Positions 21,551 through 33,050 are shown, numbered from the stretch's first letter. The stretch is 64,000 nucleotides of DNA from Coenobita brevimanus (GCA_032717465.1 CM064670.1:19385939-19449938); one strand, 5' to 3'. Numbers and translations: made by a program. The notes: generated by a model from the sequence alone, not told the origin.

Positions 21551-21686
21551 TGGAGGCGGCATTGAAGACCTGACAAGTTGAAGGATTATTTTGTGTATAA
21601 TTCAATGCCTATTCTGGATAAAAGGTTATGTTCGTATACTTTGTGTAGTTTTGTCGGGATGACAAAGGACTAGGGAGGGGAGAGTG

Positions 21687-23056
21687 TTGAGAAGTGGGAT
21701 TTCTAGATAGGAAGTACTGGAAAGTTCTCAGTATTTCTTGTATTTTTCAGTTATATACGTCTCAGAATTCCCAGTTGGTCTGCTATTTGTGAGCTGAGTT
21801 ACTGTGCAAGTTGTACATTCACTTTTGTACTCTTTTTCTGTAATATTTTATTTAAGCGACTTTTTTTAACTCGTCACGTCCCGACCACTTTCGCACCTCC
21901 AACACCCCCCAGTCCCGACTATTTTTGGAAAAAATTTTTTTTGGCTAAAACCTCTCCGCTTTTGGTGAAAATCGAAAATTCATAGAGAAATCGCTCACCT
22001 GAAGTTTAAAATACTCGATACAGGTAGGAGTACCTCCTTACATTACAGGGTTTTCTATCAGGCTGGCTGCAACGAAAACGAGTTCTATGGGAGGGTAACT
22101 ATTCCACACCACTCCTAAACGGTATTTATTTATTTATTTGGTATGAATTTATATGTAGTATGAGAGTATATTGTTTTTCAAACAGTAATATAGGCATTAT
22201 AAGCACTGTTTCACTCACTAACTCATCACCATTCCTGACCTTTTGCCACATTACCTGATCATCATTTCTGACTGTTTCTTCCTCTAATGCTATGTAAACT
22301 TTGTCCTGCACATTGTCATCGACTGGGGAATCACTCTGGCCCTGAATGTCTTTATTGGCCAGGTCACAGGTAACAGGTGAATTGCCGAGACAATGGCATG
22401 TGGGGGGGGGGAGGTTATGTGGTGTAAGGCATTGTCCCTGCTTGGCATCTTGTAGAGGAATTGAGGAAGGTGTCCCGTGTATACGTACGAAAAATCACTT
22501 GCGAAAATTGAAAATTGTGCAAATTAGGGACCTTGCAATTGCAAAACGTACCAGTACGTCGACGGGACTGGCAAATGCAAAATGTTGCAATGTACCCATA
22601 CGTCGACGGGACGTCTCGGGTTAATTATGTACTTTTATCTCAGTTTGAATGATATATAATTTACAGCATTATGTAATGTAAGGAAACTCTGGATGTATTG
22701 GATGTCTCCGAGTTAGTAACTGTTGTGCCATTTGAGCGTGTACTAGAAGCTTCGAGTGTATTGCAGGGCTATATATGGAGGTGGAAGAGCCTAGGAGAGT
22801 CAGTTTTCTTTCAGTTCCGTTTGCGTATAGTTCAGTGTCAGTGCAGATTTTATACATCCGGTACTTGTGAAAAAGTGAAGTGAAGATGGCAAGAATTAAA
22901 TGTAATACTTTGGAAAATAAAGACAGCGAACTCAAGGAGCCAGTGTTTATTTACGATGTTTGTGGTGATCTGTGTTGTTGTACACTGAAAGGCTGACCAA
23001 AAGAACAACAACTCACTGGGCAACGTCCTTCCTATATACTGAACTGCTGCTTTTGA
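21687..23056 (+). repeat. Gypsy C 3' LTR, split by a TTAA insert
   Basis: It starts TGTTGAGAAG just after a polypurine tract. 21687-21869 and 22621-23056 match blocks of the 5' LTR, and the interval between them is a later insert. The right end, around CCTGTGGCT, runs into (CA)n and is not sharply defined. Confidence 0.7.
21866..22624. mobile_element. TTAA-flanked insert (piggyBac-like non-autonomous element) in gypsy C LTR
   Basis: TTAA at 21866-21869 and 22621-22624 bracket 751 bp that are absent from the 5' LTR at the corresponding place, where the sequence reads TGTTAAATTATG. The ends are CTCGTCACGTCCCG and, on the other strand, CCCGAGACGTCCCG, an imperfect inverted repeat sharing ACGTCCCG. 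Near the right end a CGTACGTCGACGGG-like motif occurs twice. No transposase is seen. It shares the TTAA target with the insert at 2170-3166 but differs in sequence. Confidence 0.7.
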
Positions 23057-23074
23057 AGCCTGTGGCTGTATTTT

Positions 23075-23075
<1 letters not shown>

Positions 23076-23108
<33 letters not shown>

Positions 23109-23455
23109 TTATATCTATCTATCTATCTGTATCTATCTATCTATATGTCTATATCTATCTATCTATATGTCTATATCTATCCATATCTATGTCTATATCT
23201 ATCTATATCTATCTGTCTATATCTATCTATATCTATGTATATCTCTATCTCTAACTATCTATCTGTCTATCTCTATCTATCTATCTATCTATCTCTATGT
23301 ATCTCTATCCATCTATCTATCTCTATGTATCTCTATCCATCTATCTATCTCTATGTATCTCTATCTATCTCTATGTATCTCTATGTATCTATCTATCTCT
23401 GTGTATCTCTATCTATCTATCTATCTCTATGTATCTCTATCTATCTATCTATATG

Positions 23456-23537
<82 letters not shown>
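23076..23537. repeat. Compound microsatellite (CA)n-(TATC)n-(CT)n-(TA)n
   Basis: CA repeats (23076-23106) are followed by an imperfect TATC/TATCTC array (to 23460), CT repeats (23461-23500) and TA repeats (to 23537). It begins at the gypsy C LTR end and stops exactly at the Penelope-like element. Confidence 0.95.
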
Positions 23538-23541
<4 letters not shown>

Positions 23542-24982
23542 AAAATATGTATGCACACTGATGCCTTTTATTAGAATATCGACAGCATGCACACAAACAG
23601 GAGACATGTACTAAAATTGTATATTGTAAACTAAAATCAAAGTTTAATTAAAATGCATTTCTCTATTTTCATAGATCCTCAGTTAAAAATAGTGGCCCAG
23701 GAAGAGGTGTGCTTCCTACAAGTGATTGATAGCCACTGATATTTGGTATGAACTGTCCACTGTTGTTAGTTTCATTTCGAGTTGTGTGAAGCTTCAGTTG
23801 CCCCATTTTCGTAATTCGGAAAAAGGTTTGTTTTTTGAAGCTGTAATTGGGTCAGTGTCTCATAGATCTCTGTTCAGTAATGGTTTAAATTTGCTTATGA
23901 AATATTTTTCCTTTGATTTTCTTAATATAGGATCATCCTTCTTTACTTTATAGAAGGGCGTAATATTGAAGTTTGGAGAACGTTTTTTTGCACATTTAGC
24001 TATGTGGGTATTAACTTATAAACCTTTACCGTGATTAATATGATCCCTATGTAGGTTAGTACGAAGCCTGAGATTTGAGGTCTCGCCTATATAAACCTCT
24101 TTGCATCCACCGCAGCGAATTACGTAAATGCAGTTTTGTGTCGAGCATCCCATGCTTTCGTTAATTTGGAATGTGTAGTTGACACTGGGAAAAGTGAATT
24201 GACTGCCTTCAATTATTTCCATGCAGAGTTTACAGTTTTTGTCTTCACATTTCTTCACTTTGAAACTAGATATATTATTAAACCTAGCCCTTGTTAAAAT
24301 TCTTTTTAGATTATTGGGTTGCCACTTTGCTTTAATTAAGGAGACATCTTTATATATTTCTTGTGTTTCAGGTGCTTTTTGAAGAACATTAAATGTACAT
24401 GAGACTTCTTTAAAGTGACCATCATAATTTGGGTTATAAGTTGTTATATATGGTATTGTGTGTGTATCACTGGCTGTTTCTTTATTACTGGAGCTCCGAA
24501 GGTTGCCTATGGGTATTTGTTTTGCTCTTTCTATGCCATTTTTTATTATATTTTTGGGATATCCACGTTGTTGAAGAAAATCTTTCAGTTCACTTAATCT
24601 TATTTCTTTTAACTCAGGTTCTGAAACTATTGTGCATATCCTCCGTGCTAAATTAAATGGTATGTTATTTTTTATGTGTCTGGGGTGATTAGAACTATAT
24701 GTTAGATAATGTTTTGTATCAGTTTCCTTGTAATGAATGTCAGTAATTATTTTCTTATCTTGCTTAATGAGTTTTATGTCTAGGAAAGTGACTGTGTCTC
24801 CACTTGTGTCACATGTAAATGTTAGTTTGGGGTCCAGGTTATTCATGATGTTTATGAATGTTGAGAAATGTCCATCTCTCTCGTCCCAAATCATGAAGAT
24901 ATCGTCTAGGTATCGCATATAGTTTGTGTGCATGCTGTCGATATTCTAATAAAAGGCATCAGTGTGCATACATATTTTTACA
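23538..24982 (-). mobile_element. Penelope-like element fragment with perfect 61-bp inverted ends
   Basis: The interval 23538-23598 is the exact reverse complement of 24922-24982 (61 bp, no mismatch seen). Between them the minus strand encodes the end of a Penelope-type RT and a GIY-YIG nuclease. In element sense the upstream inverted copy replaces the missing front of the RT. The structure fits a rearranged, 5'-truncated Penelope-like insertion. Confidence 0.85.
23870..24933 (-). pseudogene. Penelope-like RT C-terminus and GIY-YIG endonuclease
   Basis: The minus-strand frame opens with NYMRYLDDIFMIW, carrying the RT catalytic YLDD box, then KLTFTCDTSGDTVTFLDI, a thumb and linker with RGYPKNII, a CEDKNCKLC cysteine cluster, and YVIRCGGCKEVYIGETSNLRLR, the GIY-YIG nuclease motif with its cysteines. 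This combination is diagnostic of Penelope-like elements, which use the nuclease to open target DNA. A TAA at about 24016-24018 interrupts, but the same frame continues with HIAKCAKKRSPNF to about 23880. All RT motifs before YLDD are missing. Confidence 0.88.
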
Positions 24983-25019
24983 TTTATTTCCCCACAAGAA
25001 GATTTTCATACCTTATAAG

Positions 25020-25020
<1 letters not shown>

Positions 25021-25093
<73 letters not shown>
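25021..25093. repeat. (TA)n microsatellite at the 3' tail of LINE-J copy 2
   Basis: A pure TA run directly after the minus-strand LINE tail (tail ending GCATAAT in element sense). The other LINE-J copies end in A-rich tails at the same place. Confidence 0.95.
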
Positions 25094-25097
<4 letters not shown>

Positions 25098-25172
25098 GCG
25101 AGGAAGAAGGAACCAAAGGCCACGAGCCGGCAATAACTGTTCCTTCCAAGAGAAAAAATACGAGAGCCAAAT

Positions 25173-26366
25173 TCAAGATCCAATCATTTCGAGATGCCTG
25201 GACACACTGCGTTTGACAGACTGGAGATCATAGGAAGCAAGAAATACAGACAGAGGGAGACAGTTCCAGAGTTGACCTGGTGCATAAATGAAGGACTGGG
25301 AGCAACGGTTAACTCTTGCAGTAGAGAGTTGGATAGAAAAGGGATGAGAGTTTGCTGCTAGACGGGAGCTACGCACCCATCGTAGAGGTGGAGGAATGCA
25401 AGCAGACAGTTCAGAGGTGCAGTGACCATTGAAATGGCTATAGAAAAGAGATAAAGATGCAACAGTGCAGAGAAAAGACAGAGGTTGAAGGGAGCCAGTA
25501 AGAGGAGGAGAGTTAACGAAACAAAAAGCCTTTGACTCCACGCAATTGAGAAGAGCTGTATGTGGGGAACCTCCCCACTCATGGGAGTTGTATTCCACAC
25601 AGGGGCGGATAAAACCCATGTATAGAGTCAACAGTTGTGCAGGTGTAAAGAAGGAATGGAGTCGGCTTAGCACACCTAATCTCTTGAAAGCAGATTTTAC
25701 AAGAGGTGTAATATAATCTTTCCAAGATAACTATCGAGTAAATGAAACCTCAAGCATGTTCAAGGATGATGCAGGATTAAGCTGAATATTATTAAACATT
25801 AGTGGGAACACCTGTGGAAGATTTTGTCAGGTTGATAGGTGTAAGAACTGAGTCTTTGATGCATTAAAAACAAGATTATTTTTACTCCAGTCAGAGATAC
25901 GAGCCAAGTCAGACATTAGGTGTGCCATAGCCTTATACCTTGTTTGTTGAAGTAACTGCTGAGATGGGCATTACAGGAACCGAATGGAAAGGTGAAGGGT
26001 GGAGTCATCATTGTATGAGTGGATAGGGTTAAATGTACAGTTTAGAGGGTCACTGATGAATAAAAGGAAGAGAGTTGGTAATAGGACAGAGCCCTGAGGA
26101 ACACCACTGCTGATAGATTGAGAAGAACGATGGCCGTCTACAACAGTGGCTAAAGAACGACAAGAAAGGAAGCTATAGATGAAGGCACACACAGGGTAGA
26201 AACCGTATGAGGGCAGTTTGGAAATTAAAGATTTATGCCAGACTCGATCAAAAGTCTTTGAGATGTCAAGTGCAATGGCAAAGCTTTCGCCAAAGTCCCG
26301 AAAGGAGGATGACCAGGAGTCTGAAAGGTAGGTGAGAAGATCACCAGTGGAGCGTCCTTGATGGAA
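25173..26366 (-). pseudogene. LINE-J copy 2 RT, distal part
   Basis: Read on the minus strand: a segment with VVDGHRSSQSISSGVPQGSV (about 26130-26080), SYNDDSTLHLS (catalytic YADD changed to YNDD, about 26010), then after frame breaks LTLYMGFIRPCVEYNSHEWGG, CIPPPLRW and a closing RHLEMIGS. The last residues and the 3' tail match copies 1 and 3. The altered YNDD and several stops mean no activity. Confidence 0.8.
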
Positions 26367-26371
26367 CCCAT

Positions 26372-27418
26372 TGTCACGTGTTGGCGCGATTTTCTGTCTA
26401 AATAAACTCTTAACATTGAACTTTGGTGGGAAACCGCAAATTCTAGTGGAATCCCAGTAAGTTTCACTCAGTCAACCGCCACGTATTCACCCGATCGGGA
26501 GTGTTTTCAGAACAATTTTTCGCTGCTTCATAAGTGATCGTCCTTGCATGCGACATTAACGCTTCTGCTGAGTGATTTGTTATGGGCATGTATCGCTTGC
26601 ATTAATTCCATCAGCAAGAGCACGGCCGACACTCGCCCCTCTCTCACGATTTGAATCAGTCAGACTTAGAGCACCATGGGACTAGGTTTGTTGGCCCAGC
26701 TTGGAGCAGCGTGTGTACAGCAAGTTCCTGAATCCCCACCTAGCGTGAATCGGCAAGAGGTTCAGCGTGTGGCAGCGTCCTTCCTCAGCAACAACACCCA
26801 GTTCATCCTGCTTAGCCTACTCTCTGACCAGTATTTTCCTTTCGTTTTTCCTAGGCTTAAGAGTTTAGCTTTTGAGTGAGTGAGTGAGTGTGTTCTTATT
26901 TTTTAATTCATTTTGAAACATGTAATGTAAATTTGTTTCATTGTAATTAATAAATTCAAAGTTCTTTTCTCTTGAGCTTAATATAATGTAAACTCATGTT
27001 TTATTTCTCCACATTAAGCTTATTCTAGTTGCAGCTCCTAGTTTGCATAAAAGCTTTGTATTATTCATAGCTGGTACTTAGGCCAGTCCTTGTGTATTAA
27101 GCTTAAAATCCATTGTGCAACCAGAAGTTAATGCACCGGTAAGAACCTGTTTATCATTAATAGCATTAGATATTGATTGTCAGGGGTGGAGTCACTTTCT
27201 TCAGAGGCTAACAGTACCAATAAACAGCATGTGTGAGTAATTAGTCTCTGCTGTGTACTGTTGAGAAAGTTAATAAATTCTCGTCCTTAGATAATCGGCG
27301 AAGTAAGCCGGGATAAAGTAATCATTGCTTGATTTTCACAAGTCAGTTCCTTGTCCTTGTTCTCAAGTATTACTGAATATTATTCTTTAATATTATATTA
27401 TCAAAAAACCCCTTGACA
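26372..27418 (+). repeat. Gypsy A2 5' LTR (1047 bp)
   Basis: Begins TGTCACGTG and ends CCCCTTGACA. It matches the 3' LTR over its length with scattered substitutions, about seven in the first 90 bp. It is followed by a CTGGCGACTTC primer-binding site. Confidence 0.92.
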
Positions 27419-27724
27419 TCTGGCGACTTCGCCAGGATATTAACTCCTTGCTATAAAGTTATTCACGAGACAATACTCACTCACTCATACTTAGGTATGT
27501 ATCATTAAAGTCTACAGGCACTATCTTACTGGTGATTATTAATTCATTTTTATCAATTTTAAGTAATAGTTTTCACAGTCAGTGTTTTGTTTAATTTTCT
27601 TTCTTTACCAGTCTAACTACATAAAACTGGTCACCACTAACCCCTGCCTATATTCTTTATTCTCGATTATTGGCATCTTTGTCTGCAAAATAGTCTCTAG
27701 TTCACTTAGATTGACTTAGTATCA

Positions 27725-28990
27725 TGTCTACCAAACGTGTATGTACAGGAAGCTAAAGATATGGGGCTTACAGACCCCAAAGAAGTAAGGGATTATGTCC
27801 TCTCTCGTCTTAGTCACGAGCAGCAATGCGAGAATGATGCTCGTGAAGAACGTAGAATCCAACACGAACACGAGCGAGAACAACGCAAACACTAGCGAGA
27901 ACACCATGAACACGAGCAAAAACAACTCAAACTCGAGTTAGAACAATGTGAGAGAGAACGTAAATATGAGTGTGAACAACGAGAGAGAGAACGAGAACAC
28001 GAACGTGCCGAGTGAGAAGCACATGAAAAACATGAACTTGAAATGTTGAAGCTCAAGCGAGATTCCTTGGCTTCAGACACATCTGGTGCAGCTGGTCCAA
28101 GCTCAACGAGCGCTATCCCTGCACGTACTATGGTGACCCCACACATCAAGCTTCCTCCATACAAGGAAGGCGAGCGAATTGAGCCATACATAGCTCGTTT
28201 TGAAGACATGACTCAACTTTACCAGCTGGATGAGGCAGCTAAGCGGCTTCAGTTTCTTAGCCTGTTTGAGGGCCCTGCCCTTGATATTCTCCACAGAATT
28301 CGTGGAGACAGTCTCACGTATGAGATGATGAAGGCCGCACTCGTCAAAGCGTATGGCCTCACAGTTGACGACGCCAAGAGTCAGTTCATGAGGGCGCGTT
28401 TACAGGAAAAAGAGACAGCCGTTCAGTTTCTTGACCGGCTTACTGCTTATTTAGATGAGTGGGTGGAGAAAGATGAAACTCCTTCCATGCATGAGAGGAT
28501 AATCGACCTTATGCTGCACACGCAGCTAGAAAAGTCACGGCCTACTGAACTTATGGCTCAGCTTAAGATCTGCCAGGTATGGGATGCCAGCCAGATGGTG
28601 GAGAATGCTGATGCATTCTTCACTTCATACGGGTATCAAACTCGCAAGCAGCATACCTGGAATAGGAAAGCTGATAAATCTGGGAAACCGTCTCAGACTG
28701 AACTCCAGCAACAAGGCCGTTCTCAGAATAATGGCCAAGGTCCAAAATTGCAGAGGAAGGACCAGGGGCAAAACATCCAGGAACCTGAGTGGAAGGGGTA
28801 CAACAGGTACCCTAACCAGCAGCAGTATCAGCCACGCAACCGACCATCGGGACTGTCCTTTTCAGCACCAGCTCAAGTGAATAGGAGGCAGGAGGCGAAC
28901 GCAGCCTTCATTCCTCAGCAGCAGCAAGGTGGTCACGTCCCTACCAGTACAGGTACTCCCCCACAGTTCTTTACTGTAGTCCCACAGTGA
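27725..28990 (+). pseudogene. gag: Gypsy A2 gag (broken near its start)
   Basis: The ATG at 27725 aligns with the gag start of A1 but is followed by a frameshift and stops, including a TAG in the charged coiled coil at about 27892. From 28043 a clean frame of 315 codons covers the capsid domain (IEPYIARFEDM, FLSLFEGPALDIL, VQFLDRLTAYL) and a Gln/Asn-rich basic tail. As in A1, no zinc knuckle is visible. The frame ends at a TGA at 28988-28990, shortly before protease. Confidence 0.82.
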
Positions 28991-29017
28991 CAGTGAACAC
29001 TCTGCCACTGGAGGTCA

Positions 29018-30049
29018 ATGCTCCATTCCCCGACAGTGAGTAAGACCCCTCAAGTATCTAATTCTCAGGGCACCATGTTTGCCGCATCATTTATTCAGCA
29101 GCCTAATCAGTGGCTAGCTGCTTCCTCCACAGGCCCTCCCACAGGTGACAGTGCCTTCCTTGTTCAGCCATGGTTTGTGGGAGACATTCCTGTGAAGGTC
29201 CTGAGAGACAATGGGTCCTCAGGTTGCTCTGTTAGGCAGAGTCTAGTTCGGCCTGAGCAGTACACAGGTCGACAGATCCAAGCTAACCTTATTGATGGAT
29301 CAGTGAGATTGTTCCCTGAGGCATGTATCCAGGTGGTATCTCCATTTTACACTGGTACGACAGTTGCAGTTGTCATGCCAGAACCCTTATTTGACCTTAT
29401 CATAGGCAATATTCCCGGTGTCAAGGATAGTTGCACTGAAGATGATGCTACTCAGACTTTGGCTACAGTAACACGAGCCATGGCTGAGGCTCCAAACTGT
29501 GTCACCCCGGTGACCATTGAATCGCCGCAAGATCTGATGTGTAGCCAAGTTGTTGTTCAAGAACAACATTCTGACCCAACACTTGCTGCCATGCAAAAGA
29601 AGCAAAAGGGTAGAGGGATAAAGTATTCATGGAGAGGTCAAGCCAAGTTCCTTAGCAAACAAGGACGGCCGTACCGTGAGTCACGAACACCCCAGGGCGA
29701 GGTTCGACTGCAGTTTGTCGTCCTCACCAAGTACTGCCAAGCAGCGTTAGAATGGGGTCGTTGTTCAGCCTCAGGAGGTCACATGGGCAAAAGGAAGACC
29801 CAGGGCCGTATCTGTGCTGACTTTTTCTGGCCAGGGATAGGACGAGAGATAGATAGTTTTGTGCGTTCCTGCAATGTGTGTCCACGTACCACAAATCAGG
29901 GACATGTCCTTCCTGTGCTTTTTGAAACCGCACCCGTAATCTCTGAGTCAGTTGAGAGACAGGGCAGTGGTGAAGTGGGTGCAGACCTGACGTCTCACCT
30001 ATTGGCCCCACAGGACACAGTATGTCCAGGGCCTGTACATGTACCGTAA
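29018..30049 (+). pseudogene. Gypsy A2 protease and integrase zinc-binding domain
   Basis: An open frame of 343 codons. It starts in the low-complexity linker, passes through protease (VKVLRDNGSSGCSV, then DLIIGNIPGV) and a spacer, then the integrase zinc domain (SGGHMGKRKT, FFWPGIGREI, SCNVCPR). Homology to A1 stops at about 29950, before the catalytic core. The remainder to the stop is not recognisable. Protease followed directly by integrase confirms the Gmr1-like order. Confidence 0.82.
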
Positions 30050-31056
30050 GTTAAGGGGGAAGTTCAAGAACCCCGCAGAGACAGTCCGAGGCTGTGTATG
30101 AATTACCTTGTGGAACGTCTTGAGCTGTGGGCCTCTCAGAGGATTCCCGGAGAATGCACATTATCCACATGAGTGTTCACACCCTTGGTCGGTATTAAAA
30201 TGTGACCTGCCCGAGATTGCTTAGGGATTCTCAGCTTCCTGTCATTAATCGTAAGTGTAGAGTTAGTTTAACCAGTAAACTGGGTCCCTAGTGAATTGCA
30301 GTGTTTGATGTCTTGCACAGACGCCCAGTCTTTTTGCTCTTTACCACGTTCCCTGGTTAATTTAGCGAATTGCAGCATTTGATGTCCTGCACAGACACCC
30401 AGTCTTTTTGCTAATTAGAATAGGGTTTAACCAGTAAACTGGGTCAGCATTTGATGTCCTGCAGAGATGCGTTGACTACGTTTCCTGGTTAATAATGTAA
30501 ATAGTGTACTGTATGTAACATAAGTACTGATTGCTAGGCAGAGAGAGAGAAATGACATTTTTGATGCTCCAGCATGATTGCTTTTGCAGGTGCAGCTGGC
30601 GGGTGTAGCATTGCCGTGCAGAAGAGCTGATCGTCCCTGACACATGCTGCCACCTTTTCTCTTCTGCCTCATCATCATCATTTACTATTGATTTGTATTA
30701 CATAATTTTACACGTAAGCACAGTTGCACCACAACTGTCACACCTATACCATGTATTACATACATCACGCTACATAACAATTATTTGTTAATGTAAATGT
30801 AGCGAACTTTGCTCTCAGTTTGACCTGAGTACAGGATTTTTCACCATCGTCATGCAGTTTTTCCCTCAAGCTTGCTTCTGTTAACGTAAATATGAGGTTT
30901 TTTTCGCTCACTGGCGACTGTGACTTTCTCCTGTAGCAGGATAGCACACACAAACCACAGTGTGAATTTTGTGTGACTGAGTTAGGATTTATATGTATGT
31001 AAATTGAAATATTTTTTTTCCTGAGGGAAAAAAAAATTGATTTTGATGGAGCGTAA
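30050..31056 (+). other. Gypsy A2 3' internal region with short tandem repeats
   Basis: No coding domain is seen. Between about 30255 and 30500 a unit with TTTGATGTCCTGCACAGAC and CCCAGTCTTTTTGCT recurs two to three times, and ACCAGTAAACTGGGT, which is nearly self-complementary, appears twice. An A-rich tract (31028-31038) precedes the 3' LTR. In a complete element this place would hold integrase core, RT and RNase H. Confidence 0.6.
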
Positions 31057-32099
31057 TGTCACGAGTTGGCACGATTTTCTGTCTAAACAAACTCATAACA
31101 TTGATCTTTGGTGGGAAACAGCAAATTCTAGTGGAACCCCAGTAAGTATCACTCAGTCAACCGCCATGTATTCACCCGATTGGGAGTGTTTTCAGAACAA
31201 TTTTTCGCTGTTTCATAAGTCATCGTCCTTGTGTGCAACATTAGCGCTTTTGTGAGTGATTTGTTATGGGGATGTATCGCTTCCATTAATTCCGTTAGCA
31301 AGAGCACGGCCGACACTCGCCCCTCTCTCACAATTTGAATCAGTCAGACTTAGAGCGCTATGGGACTAGGTTCGTTGGCCAAGCTTGGAGCAGCGTGTGT
31401 ACAGTGAGTTCCTGAATCCCCACCTAGCGTGAATTGGCGAGAGGTTCAGCATGTGGCAGTGTCCTTCCTCAGCAACGATGCCCAGTTCATCCCGCTTAGC
31501 CCACTCTCTGACCAGTATTTTCCTTTCGTTTTTCCTAGGCTTAAGAGTTTAGCTTTTGAGTGAGCGAGTGAGTGTGTTCTTATTTTTGAAATGATTTTGA
31601 AACATGTAATGTAAATTTGTTTCATTGTAGTTAATAAATTCACGGTTCTTTTCTCTTGAGCCTAATGTAATGTAAACTCGTGTTTTATTTCTCCACATTA
31701 AGCTTATTCTAGTTGCAGCTCCTAGTTTGCATAAACGCTTTGTATTATTCATAACTGGTACTTAGGCCAGTCCTTTTGTGTTAAGCTTAAAATCCGTTGT
31801 GCAACCAGAAGTTAATGCACCGGGAAAAACCTGTTTATCATTAATAGCATTAGATATTGATTGTCAGGGGTGGAGTCACTTTCTCAAGAGGCTAACGGTA
31901 CCAATAAGCACATGTGAGTAATTAGTCTCTGCTGTGTACTGTTGAGAAAGTTTATAAATTCTCGTCCTTAGATAATCGGCGAAGTAAGCCGGCATAAAGT
32001 AATCATTGCTTGATTTTCACAAGTCAGTTCTTTGTCCTTGTTCTCAAGTATTATTGAATATTATTCTTTGATATTATATTATCAAAAAATCCCGTGACA
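31057..32099 (+). repeat. Gypsy A2 3' LTR (1043 bp)
   Basis: Begins TGTCACGAG and ends CCCGTGACA. It pairs with the 5' LTR at 26372-27418. The right flank starts with the CCCAT duplication. Confidence 0.92.
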
Positions 32100-32104
32100 C
32101 CCAT

Positions 32105-33050
32105 ACTGACGATCAGAAAGAAGGTTGTGATAGGAAAGATGCTTTAAAATTTTTCTATTAAGAATTGACTCGAAAACTTTTGAGATACAGGATCTTAAAG
32201 CAATTGGATGATGTTAGAGGATTGGGAATAGTCACTCTTCTTTGGGATGGCTGAATGAGAGCGAACTTCCAGCAAGAAGGAAAGGTATAAGGTGATACTG
32301 TAGACAAAGGTGAAAGAGTTTGCCTAGGCAGGGTTTAAGCACAGAAGCATGGTTCTTGAGAACAACAGGAGGGACTCCCTCAGGCCCATATGCCTTGTTA
32401 ATATTGGGGCCTGTGATGGCAGAATATACATCAGCTGAAGAAATGTTAATGTCGCCATGAGCAAGTCAGAGGAGGAAAGTGGTGGAGGAACAGCAATGGA
32501 ATCATCTAAGGTGGAATTAGAGGAGAAAGTCTGAGCGAGGAGATCTGCTTTATCAGTAGAAGAAAAAGCTACAGAGCCATCATAGTAGAAAAGAGGAGGG
32601 AAAAATGATGAGATAAAGTTGTTAGAAAGGTTTTTTGGCAAGGTGCTAGATGGAGCGGGAAGAATTCGAGTTGAAGACTTGAGAGCATTTAGTATGGATG
32701 ATATTAGTTTTAGCAGAGCGAAGAACAGACTTAGCACGATTCCGGGCAGAAACGTAAAAAGGATGTGATTCAGGGGTGGGTTGGCTCTGGTACCTTTTGT
32801 AGGCCGTGTCCTTGTTGCGGACAGTATTAGACCAAGCATGATTAAACCAAGGCTTTCTTGCATTAGTCAAAGGATATGAGAAGGGAATGAATGCTTCCAT
32901 GCCCGAGAGAATAACCTCCGTAATGCGCAAGGCACACTCAGATGACTCCCGGCCATGGAAGCAATAATCATTCCAGGGAAAATCAAAGACGTACTGCCTG
33001 AATGCCTCCCAATCCACAGCTCCAAAGTGCCACACACTACACTTCCATTT
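32105..33050 (-). pseudogene. LINE-J copy 2, linker and RT start
   Basis: The minus strand begins WHFGAVDWEAFRQYVFDFPW, then SECALRITEVILSGM, ARKPWFNHAWSNTVRNK, NRAKSVLRSAK, and after frame breaks a fingers/palm start. These segments align to copy 3 (33880-34800). Upstream of about 33050 the similarity ends in an A-rich run, marking the 5' truncation. Confidence 0.8.

Larger units (their letters stand above)
17347..23056 (+). mobile_element. Gypsy C: LTR retrotransposon lacking RT, with three nested insertions
   Basis: A 5' LTR (from 17347, lacking its first part) and a 3' LTR (from about 21687) share long matching blocks. Between them are a gag remnant with two zinc knuckles and an integrase of the mdg1/412 style. 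No RT or RNase H is visible, so that portion was lost. The element is broken by SINE-1 (17534-17886, in the 5' LTR), LINE-J copy 1 (about 20031-20867, in integrase) and a TTAA-flanked insert (21870-22620, in the 3' LTR). It is distinct from families A and B. Confidence 0.8.
26367..32104 (+). mobile_element. Gypsy A2: LTR retrotransposon, internally deleted, with 5-bp target duplication
   Basis: LTRs at 26372-27418 and 31057-32099 share termini TGTCACG / TGACA. The 5-bp sequence CCCAT flanks both sides (26367-26371 and 32100-32104), a clean target duplication in LINE-J. Inside are gag, protease and the integrase zinc domain. The integrase core, RT and RNase H are absent; a 3' region with tandem repeats follows. 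It is related to gypsy A1. The LTRs differ at several visible sites, so it is older than gypsy B1. Confidence 0.92.
25094..33050 (-). mobile_element. LINE-J copy 2 (jockey/CR1-group), split by gypsy A2
   Basis: The minus strand carries LINE-J from about 33050 to 25094, with gypsy A2 (26372-32099) inserted in the RT. The halves match plus-strand copy 3 continuously across the insertion point, including a CTATGGGTTCC-type segment. The 5' end is truncated upstream of RT, in the linker after the endonuclease. Stops and frameshifts are frequent, so the copy is dead. Confidence 0.88.
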
